Shown here one piece after another: positions 38,893-48,450 of a stretch of 49,866 nt of DNA. Source of the DNA: Actinomycetales bacterium (GTDB taxonomy: Bacteria; Actinomycetota; Actinomycetes; S36-B12; UBA5976); assembly GCA_018969715.1 (NCBI GenBank), contig JAGWXT010000015.1:1-49866 (forward strand), written 5' to 3'. A program made the translations under genes and the position numbers. The notes under the pieces are model-generated. The model had not been told where the DNA came from. It ran no database searches and was given only the letters and a program-made list of their open reading frames with translations. The stretch's first letter is position 1. Every line of letters begins with the position of its first letter.

Positions 38893-39774
38893 TCAGGACC
38901 CTCCCTCGGGCGACTCGATACCTGACTGTGCGTCCACAGCCACGACGGCCGCCGACCCCAGGTCATCAGTAGGCGCTGCCGGTTCGCCCGGCGCACTCTC
39001 GCCTTCGGCAACCGCAAGGGGACGTGACTCGGTGCCGCGAGCTTCACCGTCCACTCGGCGGGGCGTGCGCGAAGGCCGCCTGGCGGCACTGCCAAGCCTC
39101 TCGGCGGCGGCAATCGCCTCCCGCTCGGCGCGGGTGGCAGCCGCCTCCCCTCGATGGACCCAAACCTTCACACCAATGCGGCCGAACGTTGTGCGGGCCT
39201 CGAAGAATCCGTAATCGATATCCGCCCGCAGCGTCTGCAGGGGCACTCGGCCCTCCCGGTAGAACTCACTGCGACTCATCTCCGCACCGCCGAGACGACC
39301 GCTCACCTGCACGCGCACGCCCTTTGCCCCAGCCTTCATCGTGGACTGCATCCCCTTGCGCATTGCCCGTCGGAAGGACACCCGACTGGCCAACTGCTCC
39401 GCAATTCCCTGAGCCACCAACTGCGCGTTGACCTCGGGGTTCTTCACCTCGAGGATGTTCAACTGCACCTGCTTGCCGGTGAGCCGCTCAAGGTCCGCGC
39501 GGATACGATCCGCTTCCTGCCCGCGCCGACCGATGACGATCCCTGGCCGTGCAGTGTGGATATCGACGCGCACCCGCTCCCGCGTCCGCTCGATGTCGAC
39601 GTGGCTGATCCCCGCTCGCTCCATCCCCTTGGTGAGCATCCGGCGAATTGCCACGTCCTCCTTGATGTAGTCGCGGTAGCGCTGCCCCGGATGAGTGCTG
39701 TCGGCAAACCAGCGGCTGGTGTAGTCGCTGGTGTAGCCGAGCCGGAACCCATGAGGGTTGACCTTCTGTCCCAC
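38893..39774 (-). CDS. rpsC: Ribosomal protein S3 with C-terminal extension
   Basis: uS3 lines the mRNA entry tunnel. From GTG 39774 (GAGAGGAA upstream) it has 293 residues. The core is [20 protein letters not shown], the KH-domain loop [13 protein letters not shown] and [14 protein letters not shown] (197-210). About 80 further residues follow that are Arg/Ala-rich, then Glu/Ala/Pro/Asp-rich. Actinobacterial S3 proteins often have a shorter tail of this kind. It follows rplV after 11 bp. Confidence 0.96.
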   Translation of the reverse strand: MGQKVNPHGFRLGYTSDYTSRWFADSTHPGQRYRDYIKEDVAIRRMLTKGMERAGISHVDIERTRERVRVDIHTARPGIVIGRRGQEADRIRADLERLTGKQVQLNILEVKNPEVNAQLVAQGIAEQLASRVSFRRAMRKGMQSTMKAGAKGVRVQVSGRLGGAEMSRSEFYREGRVPLQTLRADIDYGFFEARTTFGRIGVKVWVHRGEAAATRAEREAIAAAERLGSAARRPSRTPRRVDGEARGTESRPLAVAEGESAPGEPAAPTDDLGSAAVVAVDAQSGIESPEGGS

Positions 39775-39785
39775 AGTCGTTCCTC

Positions 39786-40487
39786 TCACGCCTCGTCGCT
39801 GGCAGCGGACTCGCTGGCAGCGGACGCTGTCGGGGTGGCCTTCTTCGCGGCCTTGCCAGCTGGCTTCTTCTCGCTGCCGGACGTTGCCGCCGTTGTCGCC
39901 TGCTTCGACGGTGTCGCCGCCTTCTTCGCGGGCTTCGTGGCGGCCTTCGCCGCAGCCGGGGCCTTCGCCGCAGCCGGGGCCTTCTTGGCAACCTTCTTGG
40001 CAGCAGTTGGCGCCGCACCCTGAGCCGACTCCGACCCCCCGCTCGCCGCCGTCACCGTCGTCGCAGGTTGCTGCGTCGCTGCCGCTCGTGAAGGCGACGC
40101 TGGCGCAGCCGCCGATGCGGTGCGGCGGGCCGCCCGCCCCATCGACCCTCCGGACAACTGCTCGCCCACCACGATGGTGATGTGACTGGTGCGCTTGCGG
40201 ATTCGGTAGCCACGTCCCTGCGCCCGGGCCCGGAAGCGACGCATTGTGGGGCCCTCATCGACGTACGCCTCCGTTACGCGCAGCCCGCCGACTCCCATGC
40301 TGTGGTTCTGCTCGGCATTCGCCATTGCGCTGCCAAGCACCTTGCTCACTGGCTCACTGGCGGCATGCGGGGAGAACCGCAGCACTGCCTGCGCCTCCGC
40401 TGCCGGCATCCCGCGGATGAGGTCCACCACACGGCGTACCTTCGCAGCGGGCATGCGCACATAGCGTGCCTGCGCCCTCGCCTGCAT
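39786..40487 (-). CDS. rplV: Ribosomal protein L22 with histone H1-like tail
   Basis: uL22 lines the nascent-peptide tunnel. From ATG 40487 (AGGGAGGAT upstream) it has 233 residues. The L22 core covers 1 to about 110 ([61 protein letters not shown]). The remaining about 120 residues are low-complexity: first Ala/Ser/Thr, then Lys/Ala/Pro blocks ([20 protein letters not shown]) like a histone H1 tail, and a final Ala/Ser/Glu stretch. Short tandem DNA repeats underlie part of the tail. Mycobacterial L22 also has an Ala/Lys tail, but shorter as far as I recall. Confidence 0.95.
   Translation of the reverse strand: MQARAQARYVRMPAAKVRRVVDLIRGMPAAEAQAVLRFSPHAASEPVSKVLGSAMANAEQNHSMGVGGLRVTEAYVDEGPTMRRFRARAQGRGYRIRKRTSHITIVVGEQLSGGSMGRAARRTASAAAPASPSRAAATQQPATTVTAASGGSESAQGAAPTAAKKVAKKAPAAAKAPAAAKAATKPAKKAATPSKQATTAATSGSEKKPAGKAAKKATPTASAASESAASDEA
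39796..39825 (-). repeat. 15-bp tandem repeat at the 3' end of rplV
   Basis: TCGCTGGCAGCGGAC occurs twice in direct succession (39796-39810, 39811-39825), giving two ASES-like blocks at the L22 C-terminus. Confidence 0.85.
39943..39978 (-). repeat. 18-bp tandem repeat in the rplV tail
   Basis: GCCTTCGCCGCAGCCGGG occurs twice in succession (39943-39960, 39961-39978) and encodes the repeated APAAAK unit of the L22 tail. Confidence 0.85.
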
Positions 40488-40559
40488 GACATCCTCCCTC
40501 ATCGCGCTGATCCTGCGCCGCTGTGCGCCGGTCTCATGTGAACTCGTAACCGTGGGTGC

Positions 40560-40584
40560 CGAAATCGACCTGTGTCGACTTTCG
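40560..40584 (-). promoter_or_regulatory. Hairpin between rpsS and rplV
   Basis: CGAAATCGAC (40560-40569) pairs with GTCGA-c-TTTCG (40574-40584) around a CTGT loop, a 10-bp stem with one bulged base. It lies in the 113-bp gap, 16 nt after the rpsS stop. It may be a processing or translation-control element. Confidence 0.45.
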
Positions 40585-40600
40585 TGCGTATGAGCGTCCG

Positions 40601-40882
40601 CTAACCGCGACGCGAACGTCGATCCTCCTTGACATGGCCTCGGAAGGTACGCGTCGGTGCGAACTCGCCCAGTTTGTGCCCGACCATCTGCTCAGTGACG
40701 AATACGGGGACGTGCTTGCGGCCGTCGTGGACGGCAATGGTGTGACCGAGCATCTCCGGCACGATCATTGACCGCCGCGACCAGGTGCGGATGACGCCCT
40801 TGCCGCCACTGGCGTTCTGGGCATCCACCTTACGCATGAGGTGGTCGTCAACGAAGGGGCCCTTCTTCAGGCTGCGTGGCAT
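40601..40882 (-). CDS. rpsS: Ribosomal protein S19
   Basis: uS19 lies in the small-subunit head. The 93 residues begin [20 protein letters not shown] and include [20 protein letters not shown] and [26 protein letters not shown] precedes the ATG. Confidence 0.98.
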   Translation of the reverse strand: MPRSLKKGPFVDDHLMRKVDAQNASGGKGVIRTWSRRSMIVPEMLGHTIAVHDGRKHVPVFVTEQMVGHKLGEFAPTRTFRGHVKEDRRSRRG

Positions 40883-40891
40883 GGCGTCCTC

Positions 40892-41728
40892 CTACCGCTT
40901 CTTCCCGGTGCGGCGGCGGCGCACGATGAGCGCGTCGCTGGCCTTCTTGCGGGAACGCGTTCGACCCTCGGGACGTCCCTTGGGATTGACTGGATGTCGA
41001 CCCCCCGAGGTCTTGCCCTCACCGCCACCGTGTGGATGATCAACGGGATTCATTGCCACGCCGCGGACACTGGGGCGCCGACCCTTCCAACGAGCCCGGC
41101 CGGCCTTGCCCAGTGAGATATTCGACTGCTCGGCGTTGCCAACTGCCCCGATCGTTGCACGATTGCGAACGTCGACATTTCGGATCTCTCCGGAGGGCAT
41201 GCGCAGCTGCGCAAAGCGCCCCTCCTTGGCAACCAGCTGGATACTCGTACCCGCACTTCGCGCGATCTTCGCTCCGCCGCCCGGGCGCAACTCCACGGCA
41301 TGGATCACGGTGCCGACGGGGATGTTTCGCAGGGGCAGGTTGTTGCCGGGCTTGATGTCCGACTGAGGCCCGGTCTCGATCCGATCGCCCTGCTTCAGCC
41401 GCTGCGGGGCGAGGATGTACCGCTTCTCACCGTCGGCGTAGTGCAGCAGGGCGATTCGTGCGGTCCGATTGGGGTCGTATTCAATCTCCGCCACCCGAGC
41501 GGGCACGCCGTCCTTGTCATAGCGTCGAAAGTCGATGATCCGATAGGCACGCTTGTGCCCACCGCCCTGGTGGCGCGCTGTCACTCGGCCGGCGTTGTTC
41601 CGCCCGCCCTTGCGCGTCACGGGGCGCACCAGTGACTTCTCCGGCTCGGTGCGGGTGATCTCCACGAAGTCCGAGACGCTGGCCGCGCGTCGGCCGGGCG
41701 TGGTTGGCCGGTAGGTCCGGATGCTCAT
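40892..41728 (-). CDS. rplB: Ribosomal protein L2
   Basis: uL2 is needed for peptidyl transfer and subunit joining. It has the usual 278 residues: [35 protein letters not shown], and the peptidyl-transferase loop [20 protein letters not shown] with its essential His. Confidence 0.98.
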   Translation of the reverse strand: MSIRTYRPTTPGRRAASVSDFVEITRTEPEKSLVRPVTRKGGRNNAGRVTARHQGGGHKRAYRIIDFRRYDKDGVPARVAEIEYDPNRTARIALLHYADGEKRYILAPQRLKQGDRIETGPQSDIKPGNNLPLRNIPVGTVIHAVELRPGGGAKIARSAGTSIQLVAKEGRFAQLRMPSGEIRNVDVRNRATIGAVGNAEQSNISLGKAGRARWKGRRPSVRGVAMNPVDHPHGGGEGKTSGGRHPVNPKGRPEGRTRSRKKASDALIVRRRRTGKKR

Positions 41729-41756
41729 CGCGACTCACCTCGCTGCTGTCGGGCGT

Positions 41757-42056
41757 TCATCGAACCTGTCCGGCGAAGATGTCGATGCGGTCGCCGGGGG
41801 CGACGCTCACGATGGCCCGCTTGCTGCGAGCGCGGCGTCCGTAGCCGAACCTCGTTCGCACCTGCCGACCCTGCCGATTGAGGGTGTTGACGCTGAGCAC
41901 CCGCACCCCGAAGACATCCTGCACCGCCTGCTTGATCTGCGTCTTGTTCGCATCGACGCGCACGATGAAGGTGTACTTGTTCTCATCGAGCAGCCCATAT
42001 GACTTCTCTGACACAACCGGTGCCAGCAGGATGTCCCGTGGATCGACAACCCTCAT
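41757..42056 (-). CDS. rplW: Ribosomal protein L23
   Basis: uL23 is the docking site for trigger factor and SRP at the tunnel exit. The 99 residues include [40 protein letters not shown] and VNTLNRQGR. It overlaps rplD by four bases. Confidence 0.97.
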   Translation of the reverse strand: MRVVDPRDILLAPVVSEKSYGLLDENKYTFIVRVDANKTQIKQAVQDVFGVRVLSVNTLNRQGRQVRTRFGYGRRARSKRAIVSVAPGDRIDIFAGQVR

Positions 42057-42712
42057 CGCTCACCCTCCCGGTTCACGCGTGATGTCGTCTGGCGGGCAGT
42101 GAACGCGTCGTAGGCCGCACGCGTGAAGATGATGTCGTCACTGACCACGGCGTCATAGGCGTTCAACTGACCCTCGGCAATAACGGTGACGCCCACCAGG
42201 TTGCGCAGGCTCAGCCAGTCGGTGCTCTGCGATGGGAGCAGCACTGCGAGGGTGCGAGGCCGTTCGGCGACGAGCCGCTGCAGGGTGGCGAGCGCGTCCT
42301 TGGTTGCGGGCTCAGTCCCGTTGACGAAGCCGGAGACGATGTGGACACGCCCATTGCGCGCCCGATCGGAGAGAATCGCGCGCAGGGCCGCGGCCTTCAT
42401 CTTCTTCGGTGTGCGCTGCTCATAATTGCGCGGCTTGGGTCCGTGCGCCACGCCGCCGGCTTCGAACTGCGGACCGCGCAGCGACCCCTGCCGAGCTCGA
42501 CCTGTGCCCTTCTGCTTGTAGGGCTTGCGCCCCGTGCCGGACACCTCACCCCGCGTCTTGGTGGACGCAGTTCCCTGTCGCGCGGCCGCGAGTTGGGCAG
42601 TGACGACCTGATGGATCAGGGGGACATTGACCGGGGTGTCAAAGACCGCGTCGGGCAACTCAATGCTGTCGCCGGTGCTCCCATCCGGTGCGAGGACGGC
42701 AACGGTGGTCAT
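42053..42712 (-). CDS. rplD: Ribosomal protein L4
   Basis: uL4 reaches into the exit tunnel and in some bacteria represses the S10 operon. The 219 residues contain [40 protein letters not shown] and [17 protein letters not shown]. It overlaps rplC and rplW by four bases each. Confidence 0.97.
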   Translation of the reverse strand: MTTVAVLAPDGSTGDSIELPDAVFDTPVNVPLIHQVVTAQLAAARQGTASTKTRGEVSGTGRKPYKQKGTGRARQGSLRGPQFEAGGVAHGPKPRNYEQRTPKKMKAAALRAILSDRARNGRVHIVSGFVNGTEPATKDALATLQRLVAERPRTLAVLLPSQSTDWLSLRNLVGVTVIAEGQLNAYDAVVSDDIIFTRAAYDAFTARQTTSRVNREGER

Positions 42713-43386
42713 GCCGCCCCCGTCCTTGCCGCCGGCCGCTTCGAGGCGCTGCGGACGATGACCAAGCCACCAGCCGCACCTGGAACAGCACCCCGGATGA
42801 GAAGCAGACCCCGGTCCACATCGATGGCGTGGATTCGCAGGTTCTGCGTGGTTTGAGTTGCGTTGCCCATTCGACCGGCCATCCGAGTCCCACGGAAGAC
42901 GCGGCCCGGGGTCGTGCCGGCTCCGACGGACCCGGGCGACCGGTGCTTGCGGTCAACACCGTGGGTTGCCCGCAGGCCCCCGAAGCCGTGCCGCTTCATA
43001 GCCCCGGCGAAGCCCTTCCCCTTGGTGACACCCGTGACGTCGACGAAATCCCCGGGGGCAAACACATCGGCTCCGAGCGCCTGACCCACGGTGTACTCCC
43101 CGATGTCCGCCGTCCGAATCTCGACGATATGCCGGCGAGGGGTGATGTCGGCCTTGCGGAACTGACCGGAGACCGGACGGGTCACCCGACGAGGGTCGAT
43201 GGCGCCGAAGGCAAGCTGGACGGCTGTGTAGCCGTCGGCCTGCGGCGTGCGCAGTGCGGTGACGACATTGGCGCCGACGGCGACCACAGTCAGTGGGACG
43301 ATCCGGCCATCCTCACCCCATGCCTGGGTCATGCCGACCTTCTCGCCGAGCAGCCCGCGCCGGCTAACCGGCTCCACGCGTTTCAC
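42709..43386 (-). CDS. rplC: Ribosomal protein L3
   Basis: uL3 shapes the peptidyl-transferase centre. From GTG 43386 it has 225 residues: [61 protein letters not shown] lies upstream; the open frame to 43485 is not L3-like. A 58-bp gap separates it from rpsJ. Confidence 0.97.
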   Translation of the reverse strand: MKRVEPVSRRGLLGEKVGMTQAWGEDGRIVPLTVVAVGANVVTALRTPQADGYTAVQLAFGAIDPRRVTRPVSGQFRKADITPRRHIVEIRTADIGEYTVGQALGADVFAPGDFVDVTGVTKGKGFAGAMKRHGFGGLRATHGVDRKHRSPGSVGAGTTPGRVFRGTRMAGRMGNATQTTQNLRIHAIDVDRGLLLIRGAVPGAAGGLVIVRSASKRPAARTGAA

Positions 43387-43444
43387 GCCTGCTCCCCTCC
43401 CCTGCTCATCTGGTTTCCTCCGGTGCTCATCGCATCCCTGTCGT

Positions 43445-43753
43445 CTAGAGCTTGATCTCGATGTCGACCCCTGCTGGCAGGTCAAGCCGCATCAGGCTGT
43501 CGACCGTGCGCGGCGTCGGGTCGAGGATGTCGATCAGTCGCTTATGGGTGCGCATCTCAAACTGCTCACGACTGTCCTTGTACTTGTGTGGGGAGCGAAT
43601 CACCACGAAGACGTTCTTCTCGGTCGGCAGCGGGACCGGACCGGCGACCTTGGCGCCAGTGCGGACGACAGTGTCGACGATCCGACGGGCCGAGGAGTCG
43701 ATGACCTCGTGGTCGTACGCCTTGAGCCTGATTCGGATCTTCTGTCCGGCCAC
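43445..43753 (-). CDS. rpsJ: Ribosomal protein S10
   Basis: uS10 (NusE) also works in transcription antitermination. The 102 residues read [40 protein letters not shown] and [20 protein letters not shown]. The GTG start lies only 44 bp after tuf, so the S10 cluster may be read from the str cluster here. Confidence 0.98.
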   Translation of the reverse strand: MAGQKIRIRLKAYDHEVIDSSARRIVDTVVRTGAKVAGPVPLPTEKNVFVVIRSPHKYKDSREQFEMRTHKRLIDILDPTPRTVDSLMRLDLPAGVDIEIKL

Positions 43754-43797
43754 CGCTTGCCTGCCTTCGCTCTCGTGGATTCGTGGATGGGGATGCG

Positions 43798-44991
43798 CTA
43801 CTTGAGGATCTTCGTGACTCGACCGGCCCCGACCGTCCGACCACCCTCGCGGATGGCGAAACGCAGACCCTCCTCCATGGCGATCGGCTGGATCAACGAG
43901 ACCTTCATCTCAGCGTTGTCGCCTGGCATCGCCATGTCCATCCCACCGAGCAGTTCCACCTCGCCGGTGACATCGGTGGTCCGGAAGTAGAACTGCGGAC
44001 GGTAGCGATTGATGAACGGCGTGTGGCGCCCACCCTCGTCCTTGCTCAGGATGTAGACCTGTGCTTCGAACTCGGTATGCGGCGTCGTCGAGCCGGGCTT
44101 GATCACGACCATCCCTCGCTCCACGTCCTCGCGCTTGGTGCCACGCAGCAGCAGGCCGACGTTCTCACCGGCCTGACCCTCATCGAGGAGCTTTCGGAAC
44201 ATCTCGACACCCGTCACCGTTGACGTCATCTTCGCCGGTCGAATCCCGATGATGTCGACTTCCTCCCCGACCTTGACGATCCCCCGCTCGATGCGACCGG
44301 TGATGACAGTGCCGCGGCCGGTGATGGTGAAGACATCCTCGACCGGCATCAGGAAGGGCTTGTCAACCTCCCGGGTCGGGGTGGGGATGTACTCATCGAC
44401 TTTGTCCATGAGGTCTAGCACGGTCTGGCCCCAGGTGGCATCCCCCTCAAGTGCCGGCAGCGCTGCAACGCGAACCACCGGAATGTCATCGCCGGGGAAC
44501 TCGTAGGTGCTCAGCAGCTCGCGCACCTCCAACTCGACCAGCTCGAGCAGCTCCTCATCGTCAACCATGTCGCTCTTGTTGAGCGCCACCACGATTGAGG
44601 GAACGCCGACCTGCCGAGCGAGCAGAACGTGCTCCTTGGTCTGCGGCATTGGGCCATCAGTGGCCGCAACGACCAGGATCGCCCCGTCCATCTGGGCCGC
44701 ACCGGTGATCATGTTCTTGATGTAGTCGGCGTGCCCAGGGCAGTCGACGTGGGCGTAGTGGCGGCTTTCCGTCTGGTACTCGACGTGTGCGATCGAGATG
44801 GTGATCCCTCGCTGCCGCTCCTCCGGCGCCTTGTCGATCTGATCGAAGGGCGTGAACGGGTTGATGTCGGGGAACTTGTCATGCAGCACCTTGCTGATCG
44901 CCGCGGTGAGAGTCGTCTTCCCGTGGTCGATGTGCCCAATGGTGCCGATGTTGACGTGCGGCTTAGTCCGCTCGAACTTCGCCTTCGCCAC
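43798..44991 (-). CDS. tuf: Elongation factor Tu
   Basis: EF-Tu delivers aminoacyl-tRNA to the ribosome. The 397 residues include G1 [34 protein letters not shown] (G3) and LNKSD (G4), then domains II and III ending [14 protein letters not shown]. Two common positions differ from the usual form: GHI instead of GHV, and NKSD instead of NKCD; both are conservative. GGCAGGAGG precedes the GTG start. Confidence 0.98.
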   Translation of the reverse strand: MAKAKFERTKPHVNIGTIGHIDHGKTTLTAAISKVLHDKFPDINPFTPFDQIDKAPEERQRGITISIAHVEYQTESRHYAHVDCPGHADYIKNMITGAAQMDGAILVVAATDGPMPQTKEHVLLARQVGVPSIVVALNKSDMVDDEELLELVELEVRELLSTYEFPGDDIPVVRVAALPALEGDATWGQTVLDLMDKVDEYIPTPTREVDKPFLMPVEDVFTITGRGTVITGRIERGIVKVGEEVDIIGIRPAKMTSTVTGVEMFRKLLDEGQAGENVGLLLRGTKREDVERGMVVIKPGSTTPHTEFEAQVYILSKDEGGRHTPFINRYRPQFYFRTTDVTGEVELLGGMDMAMPGDNAEMKVSLIQPIAMEEGLRFAIREGGRTVGAGRVTKILK

Positions 44992-45055
44992 AGTGATCCT
45001 CCTGCCTTTCGGTGAGTCGGGGGCGTCGATATGTCGCCCGTCGGTGCTGACTGGG

Positions 45056-47152
45056 CTATTCGCCCCGGGCCTTCGCGATGATTTCCCTTGCCACGCTCTC
45101 CGGAACCTGAGCGTAGGAGTCGAACTGCATGCTGTAACTCGCGCGGCCCTGGGTCCGGCTGCGCAGGTCTCCCACGTAGCCGAACATCTCGGACAGCGGA
45201 ACCACCGCCTTCACCACCCGGGCTCCGGCACGCTCGTCCATGGCCTGAATCTGACCGCGACGGGAGTTCAGGTCCCCAATCACATCACCCATGAAGTCCT
45301 CGGGAGTGATCACCTCAACGGCCATCATCGGCTCCAGCAGGACTGGCGTGGCCTTGCGGGCCGCCTCCTTGAATGCCATTGAGCCGGCGATCTTGAAGGC
45401 GAGTTCGGATGAGTCCACATCGTGGTAGGCACCGTCCTGCAGGGTTAGGCGCATATCGACCATTGGATAGCCGGCCAGCACCCCCTGGGACATGGCTTCC
45501 TGAGCGCCCGCATCGACGGAGGGGATGTACTCCCGGGGTATGCGGCCACCCGTGATGCCATTGACGAACTGGTAGCCCCCGCCCTCGTCAGCGGTCGGCT
45601 CAAGGTCGATCAGGACCCGCCCGAACTGCCCAGACCCTCCGGTCTGCTTCTTGTGGGTGTACTCAACGCCCTTCACCGCCCGCGTGATCGTCTCCCGGTA
45701 GGCGACCTGAGGCTTTCCGACATTGGCCTCGACGTTGAATTCCCGGCGCATCCGATCGACGAGCACCTCGAGATGAAGCTCACCCATGCCAGCGATGATC
45801 GTCTGCCCGGTCTCCTCGTCAGTGTGCACGCGGAAGGTGGGGTCCTCATCGGAAAGCCGCTGGATAGCCGTGCCGAGCTTGTCCTGATCGGACTTCGTCT
45901 TCGGCTCGATCGCCACGTTGATGACGGGATCAGGGAAGTCCATCGACTCCAGCACGATCGGAGCCCCCGCCTCGCACAGGGTGTCACCGGTGGTGGTGTC
46001 CTTCAGGCCCATGACCGCGACAATCTGCCCGGCAACGGCGGAATCACGTTCCTCGCGCTTGTTTGCGTGCATCTGGTAGACCTTGCCGATTCGCTCCTTG
46101 CGGTCCTTCGTGCTGTTGAGCACCTGCGTGCCTCCGGCAAGGGTTCCCGAGTACAGGCGCAGGTAGGTCAACTTGCCCAGATGCGGGTCGCTCATGATCT
46201 TGAAGGCAAGGGCGGCGAACGGCGCAGTCGGCGACGGTGCCCGCGTCAGGGCCTCTTCGGCATTGCGCGGATTGGCACCGGTCACGTCTCCGATGTCCAA
46301 GGGCGAGGGCAGGTAGCGCACGACAGCATCGAGCATCGGCTGGACGCCCTTGTTCTTGAACGCACTGCCCATGAGAACGGGCACCGCGGTGCCCGCGAGG
46401 GTGACCCGACGGATTGCGGCGATCAGTTCGGACCGCTCGATCTGGCGGCCCTCAAGAAAGGCCTCCATGATGAGGTCGTCGTTCTCGCCGAGCCGCTCGA
46501 TCATCTCCTCGCGAGCTGCCTGTGCCTCCTCCCGCATGTTCGCGGGGATCTCTTCCACGGCATAGTCATCGCCCTTGCCCTCGGTCCGCCAGACATTGGC
46601 CTTCATGTCGATCAGGTCAATCAAGCCGATGAACTCGGATTCCTCGCCGATGGGCAGCTGCAGGACCAGCGGTACCGCGCTCAGGCGGTCCTTCATCATC
46701 TCGACGGTCCGGGAGTAGACCGCGCCCGTCCGGTCAAGCTTGTTGATGAACGCGATACGTGGTACCTCATAGCGATCCGCCTGGCGCCAGACCGTCTCAC
46801 TCTGTGGCTCGACCCCGGCGACACCATCGAAGACCGCCACCGCGCCGTCGAGCACTCGCAGCGAACGCTCCACCTCGACGGTGAAGTCGACGTGCCCGGG
46901 TGTGTCGATGATGTTGATGACGTGGTCATCCCAAGCACAGGTGGTCGCAGCAGAGGTGATCGTGATGCCACGCTCCTGCTCCTGCGGCATCCAGTCCATG
47001 GTGGCTGCGCCCTCATGGACTTCACCGATCTTGTAGTTGATCCCGGTGTAGAAGAGGATCCGCTCGGTGGTCGTGGTCTTGCCCGCGTCGATATGCGCCA
47101 TGATCCCGATGTTGCGGACCTTGGCGAGGTCGAGGGCAGTTGCGGTGGCCAC
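45056..47152 (-). CDS. fusA: Elongation factor G
   Basis: EF-G drives translocation. The 698 residues include [19 protein letters not shown] (G1), [15 protein letters not shown] (switch II side), [20 protein letters not shown] (G3) and NKLDRTGA (G4), then the domain IV/V blocks [17 protein letters not shown] and [18 protein letters not shown]. Start is GTG 47152. It lies between rpsG (75-bp gap) and tuf (64-bp gap), the classic str arrangement. Confidence 0.98.
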   Translation of the reverse strand: MATATALDLAKVRNIGIMAHIDAGKTTTTERILFYTGINYKIGEVHEGAATMDWMPQEQERGITITSAATTCAWDDHVINIIDTPGHVDFTVEVERSLRVLDGAVAVFDGVAGVEPQSETVWRQADRYEVPRIAFINKLDRTGAVYSRTVEMMKDRLSAVPLVLQLPIGEESEFIGLIDLIDMKANVWRTEGKGDDYAVEEIPANMREEAQAAREEMIERLGENDDLIMEAFLEGRQIERSELIAAIRRVTLAGTAVPVLMGSAFKNKGVQPMLDAVVRYLPSPLDIGDVTGANPRNAEEALTRAPSPTAPFAALAFKIMSDPHLGKLTYLRLYSGTLAGGTQVLNSTKDRKERIGKVYQMHANKREERDSAVAGQIVAVMGLKDTTTGDTLCEAGAPIVLESMDFPDPVINVAIEPKTKSDQDKLGTAIQRLSDEDPTFRVHTDEETGQTIIAGMGELHLEVLVDRMRREFNVEANVGKPQVAYRETITRAVKGVEYTHKKQTGGSGQFGRVLIDLEPTADEGGGYQFVNGITGGRIPREYIPSVDAGAQEAMSQGVLAGYPMVDMRLTLQDGAYHDVDSSELAFKIAGSMAFKEAARKATPVLLEPMMAVEVITPEDFMGDVIGDLNSRRGQIQAMDERAGARVVKAVVPLSEMFGYVGDLRSRTQGRASYSMQFDSYAQVPESVAREIIAKARGE

Positions 47153-47227
47153 GTCGGTCTCCTGTACTCGTTCGTGCTCGGGCTCGGCTGGGGCTGACTG
47201 GGTGATGCTGCTGGTTATTGGATCGGG

Positions 47228-47698
47228 CTACCAGCGGTAGTGGGCGAAGGCCTTGTTCGACTCGGCCATCTTGTGCGTGTCCTCGCGCTTCTTGACCGCC
47301 GCGCCGAGGCCATTGGAGGCATCGAGTAGTTCATTCAGCAGGCGCTCGGTCATCGTCTTCTCCCGCCGCTGGCCGGCGTATCCGACCAGCCAACGCAGCG
47401 CGAGGGTGGTGGCGCGGTGCGGCTTCACCTCGACGGGCACCTGATAGGTAGCACCGCCCACGCGCCGGCTGCGCACCTCAAGCGTGGGACGAATGTTGTC
47501 CAGAGCGCGCTTGAGCGTGATGACGGGGTCATTCCCGGTCCGCTCGCGGGTCCCCTCGAGGGCCCCGTGCACGATCCGCTCGGCGAGCGACTTCTTCCCG
47601 CCACGCAGGACCTTGTTGACGAGCTGACTGACGAGGGGTGAGCCGTAGACGGGGTCAATGACGACGGCGCGACGCTCCGCGGGTCCCTTGCGCGGCAT
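47228..47698 (-). CDS. rpsG: Ribosomal protein S7
   Basis: uS7 organises the small-subunit head and E site. The 156 residues contain [40 protein letters not shown] and [15 protein letters not shown], ending [20 protein letters not shown]. It overlaps the rpsL stop by one base. Confidence 0.98.
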   Translation of the reverse strand: MPRKGPAERRAVVIDPVYGSPLVSQLVNKVLRGGKKSLAERIVHGALEGTRERTGNDPVITLKRALDNIRPTLEVRSRRVGGATYQVPVEVKPHRATTLALRWLVGYAGQRREKTMTERLLNELLDASNGLGAAVKKREDTHKMAESNKAFAHYRW

Positions 47699-48072
47699 CA
47701 GCTCTTCTCCCGCTTCGCCCCGTAGCGGCTGCGTGCCTGCTTGCGGTTCTTCACGCCCTGGGTGTCGAGGGTCCCGCGGATGATCTTGTAGCGCACGCCG
47801 GGCAGGTCCTTCACGCGACCGCCGCGAACCAACACAATGGAGTGCTCCTGCAGATTGTGGCCGACGCCCGGGATGTACGCGGTCACCTCAACTCCGGAGG
47901 ACAGCCGGACACGCGCAACCTTGCGCAGGGCGGAGTTCGGCTTCTTGGGTGTTGTGGTGTAGACGCGCGTGCACACCCCGCGGCGCTGCGGGCTTCCCTT
48001 GAGCGCCGGGGCCTTCGTCTTGGAAGCCTTGGCGGCTCGGCCCTTGCGGACCAGCTGCTGAATGGTGGGCAC
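47698..48072 (-). CDS. rpsL: Ribosomal protein S12
   Basis: uS12 controls decoding accuracy and is the streptomycin target. From GTG 48072 it has the canonical 124 residues: [60 protein letters not shown]. The lysines in PKKPN (K43/K44) and RVKDLPG (K88) are wild-type, predicting streptomycin sensitivity at this locus. The open frame upstream of 48072 is not S12-like. Confidence 0.98.
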   Translation of the reverse strand: MPTIQQLVRKGRAAKASKTKAPALKGSPQRRGVCTRVYTTTPKKPNSALRKVARVRLSSGVEVTAYIPGVGHNLQEHSIVLVRGGRVKDLPGVRYKIIRGTLDTQGVKNRKQARSRYGAKREKS

Positions 48073-48120
48073 TGCCGGGCGTCTCCTGTCGTTCTCGGGG
48101 GGTCGTTCGTCTGTGGTTGT

Positions 48121-48147
48121 GTGCTGTCGGGTGGGTGCTGTCGGGTG
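48121..48147 (-). repeat. 13-bp direct repeat in the rpsL leader
   Basis: GTGCTGTCGGGTG occurs at 48121-48133 and again at 48135-48147, with one base between. Its role is unknown. Confidence 0.7.
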
Positions 48148-48148
48148 C

Positions 48149-48170
48149 GGAACGCACCTATTGGGGTGCG
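48149..48170 (-). promoter_or_regulatory. Inverted repeat in the rpsL leader
   Basis: AACGCACC and GGTGCGTT, 8-bp perfect arms around a short AT-containing loop, lie about 80 nt upstream of rpsL in the transcribed leader. They could form an attenuator or a ribosomal-protein site. Confidence 0.4.
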
Positions 48171-48358
48171 TTGCGGTACCCACGCGGTCGGGCGTGTCGT
48201 GACCGCACACGTGCGCGCCTGCGGTCGGTCAGTGGGTGGTCGTGAAGCGGGCCCGGCCCAGCGGTCGAGCGTTCGGCCCGATCTGGTCCTGATTCCTACC
48301 GGTGACTCTCAAGGCTTCCGTGAAACCTGCCGTCACCAGCACTTCAGCCCGAAGAGTG

Positions 48359-48388
48359 AGTGTACCGGCCGGTGGGCCTGCCGTCACA
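48359..48388 (-). promoter_or_regulatory. Predicted promoter of the str/ribosomal block
   Basis: On the minus strand TGTGAC (48383-48388) is followed after 18 bases by TACACT (48359-48364). The -10 is good and the -35 moderate. It would start the rpsL transcript with a leader of about 280 nt. Confidence 0.5.
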
Positions 48389-48424
48389 GGGGGGTCCTGA
48401 GCCGAGGCCGCACGGCAGTTCCCC

Positions 48425-48439
48425 GCCACGCTGCGTGGC
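48425..48439 (-). terminator. Short hairpin after rpoC
   Basis: GCCACG (48425-48430) and CGTGGC (48434-48439) pair around a 3-nt loop, about 12 nt past the rpoC stop. There is no T-run, so partial termination at most. Confidence 0.35.
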
Positions 48440-48450
48440 CGCGGGGGTCG

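Larger units (their letters stand above)
48073..48450 (-). other. rpoC-rpsL intergenic region with rpsL promoter and structured leader
   Basis: No protein-coding gene is supported in these 378 bases. On the minus strand they hold a small hairpin after rpoC (48425-48439), a promoter (48359-48388), and a long leader of about 280 nt with an inverted repeat (48149-48170) and a 13-bp direct repeat (48121-48147) close to rpsL. Confidence 0.6.

Noticed and set aside
45653-47197. 514-residue plus-strand open frame
   Set aside because: It is antisense to fusA, which is certain, and its translation is His/Arg/Asp-rich with no recognisable motif. Such mirror frames are normal in high-GC DNA.
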